From Roseimarinus sediminis (GTDB lineage: Bacteria; Bacteroidota; Bacteroidia; Bacteroidales; Prolixibacteraceae): a stretch of DNA of 64,000 bases. The notes beneath the pieces were generated by a model. The model was not told the DNA's origin, did no database searches, and saw only the letters and a program-made list of their open reading frames with translations. A program made the translations under genes and the position numbers. Shown piece by piece: positions 34,646 through 44,595 of the stretch (within the stretch, counting starts at the first letter, position 1; the number at the start of each line of letters is the position of its first letter). The DNA lies in NCBI RefSeq assembly GCF_050433125.1, contig NZ_JBNPXV010000001.1, positions 620,001-684,000 of the forward strand, given 5' to 3'.

Positions 34646-37600
34646 ATGAAAAAAACGCTACTTGCAATGCTGATTATCCTGTTTTTTGTCTCGTGGCAGA
34701 AACAGTTAATCGGCGCACCGTCAGTGAATAACCGTTCACATGACCTTGAGCTTATCGATGATCGTGATGAACTTCAAGCCGAAATCACTGCGATGAGTAC
34801 TTCAACCCTCGACACTGACGGGGATGGTGTTTCTGACGAATTTGATCTTGACGACGACAATGATGGTATTTTGGACACCAATGAATGCACGAGCTCAAAT
34901 TTCTTCTGGTCGAATCCTCCGGCAATTAATGGAAATACGGCCACTGGGACCATTAACGGAATCGCTTACACTTATACTTCATCGGTAAATGTTACAAGTA
35001 CTTCTTATTTATTCGGGCACCACGAGTTTCCGGCAAGCTATCAAATTCCAAATGCAAACCCTAGCATTCAAAACATTTACCCAAGTACAAACACATTGAG
35101 TTTTGCCAGCCCCATGACGAATCCTGTTTTGGTGTTTGCTTCGATTGGTGGTGGTCCAGTTTCTGTTCCTATTAATTTTAGTGCACCTGTAGAGATATTG
35201 TGGTCGAAAGCCACTGTACAGAATTCGCCCACGCAAATCACCGGAACCGAAGGATACGCTGTTGTTCGTTTAAATGGAACTTTCTCAAGCATCACCTTCG
35301 ATTACCTGACTTATGAAAACTGGGTAAATTTTGTTTTCGGTGCTGATTTCTATTCCTACTGCGATACTGATGGTGATGGCATTACCGACAACCTGGACCT
35401 TGACAGTGACAACGACGGATGTTATGATGCCATTGAAGGAAGTTTGGGCCTTGATCCAGGTATTGCTCCCAACGGGATGATCAGCGGATCAGTCGATTCA
35501 AATGGCATTCCATTACTGGCAAGCTCATTGGGACAGGGAGCTGGAACCAGCACCAATGCATCGGCTACCTGTTTTTGCGATCTGGGGATCGACACCACAG
35601 TTCCTGTTGTGTTGACCAGGTACAACACGGTATTCCTCGATGCTACGGGAAACGCCAGCATTACACCACAAGCGGTCAACAACGGATCGTACGATAATTG
35701 CGGAAGCCTTAGCTTGAGCCTCGATGACCAAAATTTTGATTGTTCAGACCTCGATGCCAAAAATGTAGCCACCATTGTTTCCGACAATACATGGACACAG
35801 TCAACCGTCGAATATACCACGCCGGGCCAATATGTTTCTGTTGTAAACCTGCTGCCCGATATCAGTACTTATACGCTGCCGGCCAGCAATGCATGGCCCT
35901 ATGGAACCGTAAACTTTTTTAGTCCTGCTGTTCCTGGAGCTCAGCCTATTTATGCCAACGGAGGTACAAAGTTTTACAGAAATGAATTTCAGTTATCCGG
36001 AAGGCCCGAATCTTTGCGAATCAGAGCCAGGGTAGACAACATCATGGAGATTTTCGTGAACGGCATTTCCATTGGCATGGAAGATGATATTGATGGGGCA
36101 AATTTCAGCAACACCGTTTATCACGATGTGTTTATCGACGATAGTGGAATACAAAACGGTTATATGGGAGGCATGCAATTCGATGCGGTGACTTCACAGT
36201 CGATTCTGGATTTACTGCACGAAGGAGCAAACGAAATTGTTTTTGCCATTGCCAACTCTAACGGAACCGATCAGGGCGGGTTCATGGTACGCATGGACGC
36301 TGTGGCTGCAGGTGTTCCGGTGGTTTTAACGGCAACTGATCCCAATGGAAACAGCTCCGACGCCACTGCATTTGTAGTAGTAAAAGACAAGCTTGCCCCT
36401 GCAATCAGCACCCAGCCAATTTCTCTAACCCTTCAAGCAAATGGAACAGTCTCCATTACAGCCAACGATGTTGCAACGGTAACAGACAACTGTAGTGTTG
36501 CCACTGTTGAATTGAGTCAGTATGTATTCGGGATTAACGATGCACTGAACAGCCCTGTCACAGTTATGGTGACAGCCACCGATGCAAGTGGAAATGTATC
36601 TTCTCAACCAGTTGAAGTAAGTGTAATTGATCCTGTGCCACTTGCATTATGTCAAGATATAACCGTAGAACTGGATGAAAATGGTTTCGCATCAATTACA
36701 CCCGAAATGATTGATAATGGATCTTCATCAGAGGTGGGAATTGCAGATCTAACGCTTGATATAACTTCATTTGATTGCAGCGATATCGGTGCAAACTCTG
36801 TAACCTTAACCGTTACAAGTACTTTGGGTACTACCGCTACTTGTTCGGCCATGGTAACAGTAGTTGATCAAACTGCCCCCGTGCTTACTTGCCCGGGCAA
36901 TATTCTGGTGAACAACACCCCTTCGCAATGTGGTGCCAATGTGAACTTCACCGCATCTGTAAGCGACAATTGTAGTACTACGCTTACTTACAGCCATGAG
37001 CCCAATTCGTTCTTCCCAATTGGAATAACCCCGGTTTCCATTACTGCTACCGATGCAAGCGGTAATACTGTCAGCTGCACTTTCAACGTTGAAGTGGTTG
37101 ATGTGGAACTTCCGAGCATTTCTTGTCCTTTCGACATTGTTGTAAATGCTCAACCCGGTGTTTGCGGAGCAGTCGTCAATTATGAGCTGCCCACAGGAAA
37201 TGATAACTGCGGTACAGAAGCACCACCAACAAGTATTCCAAATCATACTTTTAAAGGTTATTATAACGGACATACTTATTTTCTCTCCAACAGCATGGTT
37301 CCGCCCGAGACGGCCCATGCCAATGCCCTGGCTGCAGGCGGATACCTTGCTACCATTGCCGATGCCCAGGAAAATCAGTTCATCTCGAACATGCATCCCG
37401 ACCGGATTTGGATCGGCTATACCGATCGGGATGTGGAAGGAAGCTGGCGATGGATCACCAACGAACCGGTTAATTATACCAATTGGTCGGCTGGTGAACC
37501 CAACAACGCAGGCAATGAAGACTGGGCTGTGATTAACTGGTCAGGTCCGACATGGAACGACTGGTACTACACCCAACCGGCCTATTATGTGATTGAATTC

Positions 37601-40600
37601 GGGGGGGGCGGAATTCCGGCGAACCTTGTTGCAGGTCTGGAGTCGGGGAGTGTATTCCCGGTAGGTACTACCGAGGTGACTTACGAAGTGCTCGATCCTT
37701 CGGGCAACCGGGTGGAATGTACTTTCAATGTAACGGTGAACGACAATCAGGCTCCGGTTGCTGTAGCTCAGAACCTTGAATTGCAATTGGATCAAAACGG
37801 ACAGGCAACACTCACAGCAGCTCAGGTCGATAATGGCTCATCCGATAATTGCGAAATTGCCTCCATGGTGCTTTCAAAAACCAACTTCGATTGTTCCAAT
37901 TTGGGCAACAATCAGGTGACACTTAGCGTAAGCGATGTTAGCGGAAATACAGCATCAGCTCAGGCTGTGATCACTGTCGTCGACAAGCTGGCTCCAACCA
38001 TTAGCTGTGCTGCCGATATTGTTTCATACGATACCGCTATTCCCGAAGAATCGATGGTTTACAATGTACCGGCCGGAGGTCAGACCAGCGGATGGAGTCC
38101 ATGGGTTTATACCTTTGCCGATCCCTTGCCCTTTGGTGCCACCATCACAGGTGTTGATCTTACTTTTACGGCCGTTGATCAGGGCTGGGGAGGAACAGGA
38201 GCCAATGCAAACATGTACTTTGCCGATACTTATATCGGCAGTGGCGTATTGTACCATGGTTCAATGACGCATACCCTGAATTACGAAGGTGTTGTTCCTG
38301 CATACAATTACGGAGGCAACAATACGCTGAAACTATATCATGTGGGTTGGCCCGGATGGGTTGCCTACTGGCAGGGAGGAACGTTTACCATTCATTACCG
38401 AACCTCGGATGCTTGTGAGGCCTATGTTGAAGTTACACCTCCTCAGTTTGCTGATAATTGCGGTGGCTTGATTCTTACCAATAATTTGAATGGGACAGCC
38501 AGTGCGACCGGTTCCTACCCGATTGGTGTTACCGAAGTGGAATGGACTGTGAGCGATGCTTCAGGAAATACAGCGGTTTGCACCCAGCAAATTACCGTAA
38601 TCGACAATACTCCGCCCGATGTACTTACCAACAACATTGTGGTGACACTGGATGAATTTGGGCAAGCAGGTATTTATGCCGAAGACGTTGATGCCGGAAG
38701 TACCGATAACTGTGGAATTGCTTCACTCCTGATTGATCTTGACCAATTTGATTGCTCAAACGTTGGCGACAACATCGTAAGCCTTACTGTAACCGATATT
38801 CACGGGAACAGTGCAACTGAAACAGCCATTGTGACGGTCGAAGACCATGTTGCACCGGTAGCTTTGGCACAGGATATCACCATTCAACTGGATGAACTGG
38901 GTGCCGCTTCGATTACTCCCGCGATGATTGACAATGGTTCGAATGACGCTTGCGGTATTGCATCGCTGGCCCTTTCGCAACTCAATTTCGATTGCGCTCA
39001 TGTTGGCCCGAACACGATAACACTAATAGTAAGCGATGTGAACGGCAACGTTTCAACGGCCGACGCCATCGTAACTGTTCAGGATGTAACACCACCTGTT
39101 GTTCTTGTAAAAGACATCACTGTTCAGCTTGATGTTAACGGACAGCTTGCTTTCTCGGTGAACGACATCGATGATGGTTCTTATGATGTTTGTGGTCTGG
39201 CTGTCAACAACATGGCGCAAACACCTTTCACCTGTGAAAATATTGGCGAAAACATAATTACCCTTGTATTGACCGATGTGAATGGCAATACTGCCAGTGC
39301 CAATGCAGTGGTAACTGTCGAAGACAATGTTGCTCCGCAAGCCCTGGCGCAGGACCTTACCATTCAGCTGGATGCAAATGGACAAGCTTCCATTACACCA
39401 GAAGAAGTGGACAACGGTTCGAACGACGCGTGCGGAATTGCTTCATTGGCCCTTTCGCAGCTTAATTTCGATTGCGCGCATGTAGGTCCGAACACAGTCA
39501 CTTTGACCGTGACCGATGTAAACGGAAATGTTTCAACTGTTGATGCTGTAGTGACTGTTGAAGACAATGTTGCTCCGGTAGCGTTGGCTCAAAACATCAC
39601 CATTCAACTGGATGAACTGGGCGCAGCTTCCATTACTCCCGAAATGATTGACGACGGCTCGAACGACGCCTGTGGCATTGCCTCACTGGCTCTTTCGCAA
39701 CTGGATTTCGATTGCAGTCATGTTGGCCCGAACACGGTAACCTTAACTGTAAGCGATGTAAACGGAAACGTTTCAACTATTGATGCTGTTGTCACTGTAG
39801 AAGACAACATTGCACCTACGTTGACCGTGCCTGCAGATATTATTCAGTTGAATGATCCGCTGGTATGTGGAGCGTTTATAGAAGTTGGAGAAGCAATTAG
39901 TGCTGATAATTGTGCAGTTGCTTCTGTTGTGAACGATTCGCCCGGATTCTTTAATGTTGGAGAAACAACTGTTACCTGGACGGTGACCGATGTAAACGGC
40001 AATACCACCACTTTAACCCAACTGGTGATAATTACCAATGATTTGCCGTTAATTGATGAATTGCAGGTAGATACCAACATAGAGCGGGATGAAGAAGTCA
40101 CTGCTTCGGCCACCTTCACCGACAACAATGTACTGTATGCCACTTTTGAATGGGGCGATGGTTCAAGCTCCGATGGCGTTATCAGCGGTCAGTCGATTAG
40201 TGGAAGCCATGTTTATACAGAAACAGGACTTTACACCGTAAACCTGATTATCGAAGATGCTTGTGGTGAAATTGCCACTCAAACCTTTAATTACGTAGTG
40301 ATTTGGAGCCCATGCGAAGGAAAACTGACTGCTGGTGGATGGATGAATTATCTTCCCGGAAATTGGTTGGAGCAACCAGCCCTGTCAGGAAAGGCAATGT
40401 TTGAAATCAATGCCCAGTATAAGAAGCACGGTGGACTGGAAGGTAAATTCAATTTCAATATTAAGAACAAAGGCAGCGAGTTGAAGCTGAAATCAAGTGA
40501 ATTGGACTGGCTGATGATTAACGGCAATTGGGCAGTGCTTTCGGGCAGCGCCAAAGTTGGCAACCAATATGGCTATACCTTCCAGCTTGCTGTTATTGAT

Positions 40601-41122
40601 GGAGGAAATGGTCACCATGCAACAGGCACCAACAACATCAGGGTCATTATTTGGGATCCTTCGGGCCATGTGATCTTCGACAATGAACAAGGACTTGCTC
40701 CCGATCAGCAACCTTCAACCGAAATTGCCAGGGGTTCGATTCAGATTCACAAGAAAGACAATGACTGTGACGACGAATATGCCCACAAGGCCAAGGATAA
40801 TGGCAAAGACAGGGATGATGACAATGACGACAAAGATGATGACCACTCATGGGATGATCAGTTTAAAAGTTGCAGCATTTACCCCAATCCTGTTGAAGAT
40901 GACCTGAATTTAAGATTCGAAGGTTTTGATGATGACCATATTTTCTATACCATTAGTGATTCGAAAGGAAGCAAATATGCGTCGAAGGTGAAAATGGATA
41001 TTTACGGAGGAAAAGGTAAAACCAAAGTAAATCAATACCGACTTCGCAAAGGCACCTATGTAATCACCATTCAGGATAAAGATGGAAAAAATTCAAGAAG
41101 TATGCAGTTTATAAAGAAATAG
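34646..41122 (+). CDS. Giant HYR-module secreted protein with nested lectin-like domains and T9SS C-terminal signal
   Basis: A 2158-residue secreted protein. A signal peptide is followed by thrombospondin type-3-like calcium repeats (DTDGDGVSDEFDLDDDNDGI near residue 55, a second near 242). The body is a chain of about 15 HYR-like beta-sandwich modules of about 80 residues. Three other domains are nested in modules: a galactose-binding-like segment at about 379-555, a C-type-lectin-like domain at about 868-990 (GYLATIADAQENQF, WIGYTDRD, NWSAGEPNNAGNEDWAVI), and a beta-sandwich at about 1125-1255. Five modules repeat exactly every 240 bp. A PKD domain (about 1800-1885), a beta-rich domain and an Asp-rich linker precede the type IX sorting domain (SCSIYPNPVEDDLNLRF to the end). 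It is probably a surface adhesin or carbohydrate binder. The ligand is unknown. Confidence 0.92.
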   Translation: MKKTLLAMLIILFFVSWQKQLIGAPSVNNRSHDLELIDDRDELQAEITAMSTSTLDTDGDGVSDEFDLDDDNDGILDTNECTSSNFFWSNPPAINGNTATGTINGIAYTYTSSVNVTSTSYLFGHHEFPASYQIPNANPSIQNIYPSTNTLSFASPMTNPVLVFASIGGGPVSVPINFSAPVEILWSKATVQNSPTQITGTEGYAVVRLNGTFSSITFDYLTYENWVNFVFGADFYSYCDTDGDGITDNLDLDSDNDGCYDAIEGSLGLDPGIAPNGMISGSVDSNGIPLLASSLGQGAGTSTNASATCFCDLGIDTTVPVVLTRYNTVFLDATGNASITPQAVNNGSYDNCGSLSLSLDDQNFDCSDLDAKNVATIVSDNTWTQSTVEYTTPGQYVSVVNLLPDISTYTLPASNAWPYGTVNFFSPAVPGAQPIYANGGTKFYRNEFQLSGRPESLRIRARVDNIMEIFVNGISIGMEDDIDGANFSNTVYHDVFIDDSGIQNGYMGGMQFDAVTSQSILDLLHEGANEIVFAIANSNGTDQGGFMVRMDAVAAGVPVVLTATDPNGNSSDATAFVVVKDKLAPAISTQPISLTLQANGTVSITANDVATVTDNCSVATVELSQYVFGINDALNSPVTVMVTATDASGNVSSQPVEVSVIDPVPLALCQDITVELDENGFASITPEMIDNGSSSEVGIADLTLDITSFDCSDIGANSVTLTVTSTLGTTATCSAMVTVVDQTAPVLTCPGNILVNNTPSQCGANVNFTASVSDNCSTTLTYSHEPNSFFPIGITPVSITATDASGNTVSCTFNVEVVDVELPSISCPFDIVVNAQPGVCGAVVNYELPTGNDNCGTEAPPTSIPNHTFKGYYNGHTYFLSNSMVPPETAHANALAAGGYLATIADAQENQFISNMHPDRIWIGYTDRDVEGSWRWITNEPVNYTNWSAGEPNNAGNEDWAVINWSGPTWNDWYYTQPAYYVIEFGGGGIPANLVAGLESGSVFPVGTTEVTYEVLDPSGNRVECTFNVTVNDNQAPVAVAQNLELQLDQNGQATLTAAQVDNGSSDNCEIASMVLSKTNFDCSNLGNNQVTLSVSDVSGNTASAQAVITVVDKLAPTISCAADIVSYDTAIPEESMVYNVPAGGQTSGWSPWVYTFADPLPFGATITGVDLTFTAVDQGWGGTGANANMYFADTYIGSGVLYHGSMTHTLNYEGVVPAYNYGGNNTLKLYHVGWPGWVAYWQGGTFTIHYRTSDACEAYVEVTPPQFADNCGGLILTNNLNGTASATGSYPIGVTEVEWTVSDASGNTAVCTQQITVIDNTPPDVLTNNIVVTLDEFGQAGIYAEDVDAGSTDNCGIASLLIDLDQFDCSNVGDNIVSLTVTDIHGNSATETAIVTVEDHVAPVALAQDITIQLDELGAASITPAMIDNGSNDACGIASLALSQLNFDCAHVGPNTITLIVSDVNGNVSTADAIVTVQDVTPPVVLVKDITVQLDVNGQLAFSVNDIDDGSYDVCGLAVNNMAQTPFTCENIGENIITLVLTDVNGNTASANAVVTVEDNVAPQALAQDLTIQLDANGQASITPEEVDNGSNDACGIASLALSQLNFDCAHVGPNTVTLTVTDVNGNVSTVDAVVTVEDNVAPVALAQNITIQLDELGAASITPEMIDDGSNDACGIASLALSQLDFDCSHVGPNTVTLTVSDVNGNVSTIDAVVTVEDNIAPTLTVPADIIQLNDPLVCGAFIEVGEAISADNCAVASVVNDSPGFFNVGETTVTWTVTDVNGNTTTLTQLVIITNDLPLIDELQVDTNIERDEEVTASATFTDNNVLYATFEWGDGSSSDGVISGQSISGSHVYTETGLYTVNLIIEDACGEIATQTFNYVVIWSPCEGKLTAGGWMNYLPGNWLEQPALSGKAMFEINAQYKKHGGLEGKFNFNIKNKGSELKLKSSELDWLMINGNWAVLSGSAKVGNQYGYTFQLAVIDGGNGHHATGTNNIRVIIWDPSGHVIFDNEQGLAPDQQPSTEIARGSIQIHKKDNDCDDEYAHKAKDNGKDRDDDNDDKDDDHSWDDQFKSCSIYPNPVEDDLNLRFEGFDDDHIFYTISDSKGSKYASKVKMDIYGGKGKTKVNQYRLRKGTYVITIQDKDGKNSRSMQFIKK
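38600..39800 (+). repeat. 240-bp in-frame tandem repeats within the giant protein gene
   Basis: Five consecutive 80-residue modules begin near 38600, 38840, 39080, 39320 and 39560 without any length change. Modules two, four and five are nearly identical (GSNDACGIASLALSQL in all three). Module three is diverged (GSYDVCGLAVNNMAQTPF). This points to recent duplication or gene conversion. Confidence 0.95.
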
Positions 41123-41144
41123 GCGCTTCCTGGATTGAAATAAA

Positions 41145-41180
41145 AAAGTGGCTGTCCTGCAAATTTTGGACAGCCACTTT
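41145..41180. terminator. Strong bidirectional terminator between the giant gene and pyrF
   Basis: A 13-bp perfect stem (AAAGTGGCTGTCC with GGACAGCCACTTT) followed by CTTTTT on the plus strand and preceded by an A-run that serves the minus strand. Confidence 0.93.
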
Positions 41181-41233
41181 CTTTTTACAACGATGTTATT
41201 GCTTATAAAACAATTATTTTAGTTGTAAATGAA

Positions 41234-42067
41234 TTAAAGCAAATCAGCCTCAAGTAACAATTCTTCCATTTCAAGCTGAACAGCTTCAGCCTCCTGACGT
41301 GCTTTGCTTGCAAAGTCTTCGCCATCGCTGGCATATATTATTCCTCGTGATGAATTAACCAACAGTCCGCACTGATCGTTCATGCCATATTTGGCAACTT
41401 CCTGCAAACTTCCGCCCTGAGCGCCCACGCCAGGTACCAGCAGAAAATGGTGAGGGACAAGCTGGCGGATGTCTTCCAGTTTTTCAGCCTTTGTGGCACC
41501 CACAACATACATCAGATTATCGGTGGTACCCCAGCTTTGTGAAGTTTTTAACACCGATTCGAACAACAAATCACCGCTTTGGCTATCTTTTAGATATTGA
41601 AAATCGGCAGCTCCCTTGTTCGATGTCAGGGCCAGCAAAATGACCCACTTATCGAGGTAAGTCATGAAGGGCTTTACCGAATCTTCGCCCATGTAAGGAG
41701 CCACGGTTACTGCGTCAAAATCGAAATGATCGAAGAAGGCACGGGCATACAAACTTGAGGTATTTCCAATGTCTCCTCGTTTGGCATCGGCAATAATGAA
41801 TACTTCGGGACATTTTTCCCTGATGTATTTTACTGTTTTATCGAGACTCACCAGGCCTTCGGCCCCAAGCGATTCGTAAAAAGCCAGATTGGGTTTGTAG
41901 GCAACTGCCAAATCATGGGTGCGATCGACAATTTCCTTGTTAAAGGCAAACAATGGATCGCTGGTATCCATAAGATGCCTTGGAATTTTTTGTATATCAC
42001 TGTCAAGTCCGATACAAAGGAAGCTTCGCTTTTTCTTAATTTGCTCAAATAATTCTGCTGCGTTCAT
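41234..42067 (-). CDS. pyrF: Orotidine 5'-phosphate decarboxylase, class 2
   Basis: A 277-residue enzyme that converts OMP to UMP in pyrimidine synthesis. The active-site signature of the longer class-2 form is present (FIIADAKRGDIGNTSSLYAR). The N-terminal FLCIGLDSD and the phosphate-binding VPGVGAQGGSLQEV near residue 217 fit the family. The gene stands alone between two terminators. Confidence 0.97.
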   Translation of the reverse strand: MNAAELFEQIKKKRSFLCIGLDSDIQKIPRHLMDTSDPLFAFNKEIVDRTHDLAVAYKPNLAFYESLGAEGLVSLDKTVKYIREKCPEVFIIADAKRGDIGNTSSLYARAFFDHFDFDAVTVAPYMGEDSVKPFMTYLDKWVILLALTSNKGAADFQYLKDSQSGDLLFESVLKTSQSWGTTDNLMYVVGATKAEKLEDIRQLVPHHFLLVPGVGAQGGSLQEVAKYGMNDQCGLLVNSSRGIIYASDGEDFASKARQEAEAVQLEMEELLLEADLL

Positions 42068-42155
42068 TTTATTCAGTTTTACGCAGCAAAGTTAATAAAA
42101 TCGAATAAGCGCCCTTAAAAAATGATGTGCTTCGGGAGTAAAAGTTGAGATAAAA

Positions 42156-42178
42156 AAAGCCCATCATCGATGAGCTTT
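42156..42178 (-). terminator. Terminator after recQ
   Basis: A stem of AAAGC and CATC pairing with GATG and GCTTT, with a small mismatch, followed by TTTTTTT on the minus strand. Confidence 0.8.
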
Positions 42179-42199
42179 CTATATTGAACTGACCAGCTT

Positions 42200-44380
42200 T
42201 TAATTCCCCATTTCTGAAATAAATTTAATGCGCATCAGGCGGATATCTTCAACGGTGTAGTCTTCTTCACCCAGTTCGGCAATGGCCTCTTCAATGCTTC
42301 CCGTTTTAGCATCTTCCTTGAAGTATTGAAAGATGTCGTCCTGCGTATCTTCATCCATCACATCGTCGATATGGTAGTCGATATTTATTTTTGTGCCTGA
42401 ATTAACGATGGCTTCGAGTTCGGTGAGCATGTCTTCAAATCCAAGGCCCAGCGATTCAGCAATGATGTCGAGCGATACTTTACGGTCGACATTCTGGATG
42501 ATGATGACCTTGTTTTTCGATTTTTGAGCAACCGACTTAACCACCATGTCCTGTGGTCGTTCAATTTCATTTTCTTCAACATACTTTTTAATCAGCTCAA
42601 CAAATTCTTTTCCATAGCGCATGGCCTTGCCCTGGCCCACACCCTGGATGTGCTGCAGTTCCTGTATTGTAACCGGATACTGAATTGACATGTCGGAAAG
42701 TGAAGGATCCTGGAAAATTACAAAAGGAGGCAACTCTTTTTGCCGGGCTACTTTCTTCCGCAGGTCCTTGAGCATGCTAAAAAGCTGAGGATCGCCCGAA
42801 CCGCCCGAAGGGGCATTGGAGGCATCGGCCACATCGGCTTCAAAGTCATGGTTTTTGACCATCATGAACGACGTTGGCTTTTCAAGAAAAGCCATTCCTT
42901 TTTCAGTCATTTTAAGCAGGCCGTAATTCTCGATATCCTTACTGATGAGGCCGTCGATCATGGCCTGACGGTAAATGGCATGCCAAAACCGGGCTTCATG
43001 ATCATCGCCTTGTTTGAAGATGTCGAGCTCATCGTGCCGGAACGATTTAACGGCCGCATTGTTATTACCAATGAGAATGTTGGTAATGTGTTCCATTTTG
43101 TATTTCTGATTGACGGCCAGGATGGAATTGAGTGCGATCACCATTTCATCTTTGGCTTCAATGCGTTCTTTCGGATGCAGACAGTTATCGCATGCATTGC
43201 AATTGTCGGGCTCGTAGGTTTCGCCAAAATAATGCAGCAATATTTTTCGCCGGCATACCGACGATTCGGCATACGAAACGGTATCGAGCAGCAGCTGAGT
43301 GCCAATCTCCTGTTCGGCAACCGGCTTGCCCTGCATGAATTTTTCGAGCTTCTGAATGTCCTTGTAGCTATAAAAGGTGATGCATTGTCCTTCGCCTCCG
43401 TCGCGCCCTGCACGACCGGTTTCCTGGTAATAGCCTTCGAGGCTCTTGGGGATGTCGTAATGGATAACATAGCGCACATCGGGTTTGTCGATGCCCATAC
43501 CAAAGGCGATGGTGGCCACAATCACATCCACTTCTTCCATCAGGAACATGTCCTGGTGTTTCGATCGTGTGGCGGCATCCATTCCGGCATGGTAAGGCAG
43601 GGCTTTGATCCCGTTTACCTGCAGGTTTTCAGCAAGCAATTCTACTTTTTTACGACTCAGGCAGTAAATAATGCCCGACTTGCCTTTGTTATTCGAAATG
43701 AATTTTATGATTTCGGCAGTGGCTTTTACTTTTGGCCTGATTTCGTAATACAGATTTTCGCGGTTAAAGCTCGATTTGAAAACCCTTGCATCGAGCATGC
43801 CCAGATTCTTTTGAATATCGTGCTGTACTTTGGCAGTTGCAGTTGCTGTGAGGGCAATTACAGGTGCTTTCCCTATTTCAGCAACAATTGGCTTGATGCG
43901 CCGGTATTCTGGTCGAAAATCGTGCCCCCATTCTGAGATACAATGAGCCTCATCAACAGCATAAAATGATATATTGATCTGCTTCAGAAAATCGATATTG
44001 TCTAATTTGGTCAGCGACTCGGGTGCGACGTACAGCAATTTTGTTTTTCCGGACAGAACGGCTTCCTTCACTTCCTGTATGGCTGCTTTCGAAAGCGACG
44101 AGTTTAGAAAGTGGGCAATGCCGTCCTCGGTTCCAAAGCTTCTTATGGAGTCAACCTGATTTTTCATTAAGGCAATCAAAGGTGAGATAACGATGGCGGT
44201 TCCCTCCATTAAAAGGGCGGGTAACTGATAACACAGCGATTTACCACCTCCTGTAGGCATTAATACAAAGGTATCGTTACCATCCATCACACTTTGAATC
44301 ACCTTCTCCTGATCTCCCTTAAACCTGTCGAATCCAAAATGTTTCTGGAGTTGTTCTGTTAAATACTGAGTATTTCCCAT
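42200..44380 (-). CDS. recQ: ATP-dependent DNA helicase RecQ
   Basis: A 726-residue 3'-5' helicase of recombination and repair. Helicase motifs are in order: Walker A LMPTGGGKSLCYQLPAL, DEAHCISEWGHDFRPEYRRI, ALTATAT, IVATIAFGMGIDKPDVRYVI and QETGRAGRDG. The zinc-binding region has CRRKILLHYFGE and CNACDNC. A winged helix follows, then an HRDC domain (ELQHIQGVGQGKAMRYGKEF). The C-terminal 115 residues go beyond E. coli RecQ and contain a helix-turn-helix-like segment, as in Bacteroidota RecQ proteins. It is transcribed on its own and ends in a terminator. Confidence 0.98.
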   Translation of the reverse strand: MGNTQYLTEQLQKHFGFDRFKGDQEKVIQSVMDGNDTFVLMPTGGGKSLCYQLPALLMEGTAIVISPLIALMKNQVDSIRSFGTEDGIAHFLNSSLSKAAIQEVKEAVLSGKTKLLYVAPESLTKLDNIDFLKQINISFYAVDEAHCISEWGHDFRPEYRRIKPIVAEIGKAPVIALTATATAKVQHDIQKNLGMLDARVFKSSFNRENLYYEIRPKVKATAEIIKFISNNKGKSGIIYCLSRKKVELLAENLQVNGIKALPYHAGMDAATRSKHQDMFLMEEVDVIVATIAFGMGIDKPDVRYVIHYDIPKSLEGYYQETGRAGRDGGEGQCITFYSYKDIQKLEKFMQGKPVAEQEIGTQLLLDTVSYAESSVCRRKILLHYFGETYEPDNCNACDNCLHPKERIEAKDEMVIALNSILAVNQKYKMEHITNILIGNNNAAVKSFRHDELDIFKQGDDHEARFWHAIYRQAMIDGLISKDIENYGLLKMTEKGMAFLEKPTSFMMVKNHDFEADVADASNAPSGGSGDPQLFSMLKDLRKKVARQKELPPFVIFQDPSLSDMSIQYPVTIQELQHIQGVGQGKAMRYGKEFVELIKKYVEENEIERPQDMVVKSVAQKSKNKVIIIQNVDRKVSLDIIAESLGLGFEDMLTELEAIVNSGTKINIDYHIDDVMDEDTQDDIFQYFKEDAKTGSIEEAIAELGEEDYTVEDIRLMRIKFISEMGN

Positions 44381-44570
44381 TGTCAGAATTTTATCTTCTG
44401 TAACTATTAAATTTTTATGAACGAAACACTAAGATAGCAATTAATACTTTCCTGAAAAACCGATTTTAAGATTTATCTGTGCGAAATTAACATTGCATTA
44501 CATTGTCAACATCGGCTTACCAATAAGCAAACCCTGACCAATTCGGTAGAAAAGGTTTGAATTAAGTATG

Positions 44571-44578
44571 TATATTTG
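44571..44578 (+). promoter_or_regulatory. -7 box of the tatC-lptB promoter
   Basis: TATATTTG matches TAnnTTTG and lies 18 bases before the ATG at 44596. A GTG at 44578 overlaps this box and is therefore not the start. Confidence 0.65.
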
Positions 44579-44595
44579 TGGCTTGTTCAGAAAAT

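Noticed and set aside
34480..34731. An 83-codon gene upstream of the giant protein
   Set aside because: It overlaps the -7 box and the signal peptide of the giant protein and has no recognisable features.
38600..39800. CRISPR array or transposon repeats
   Set aside because: The repeats are 240 bp without spacers, in frame, and code for beta-sandwich modules.
42740..43936. A 398-codon open frame on the plus strand, antisense to recQ
   Set aside because: recQ on the minus strand has all helicase motifs. The antisense frame has no domain and follows from the codon bias of recQ.
44578..44595. GTG start for tatC
   Set aside because: It overlaps the -7 box at 44571-44578. ATG at 44596 starts the normal N-terminus.
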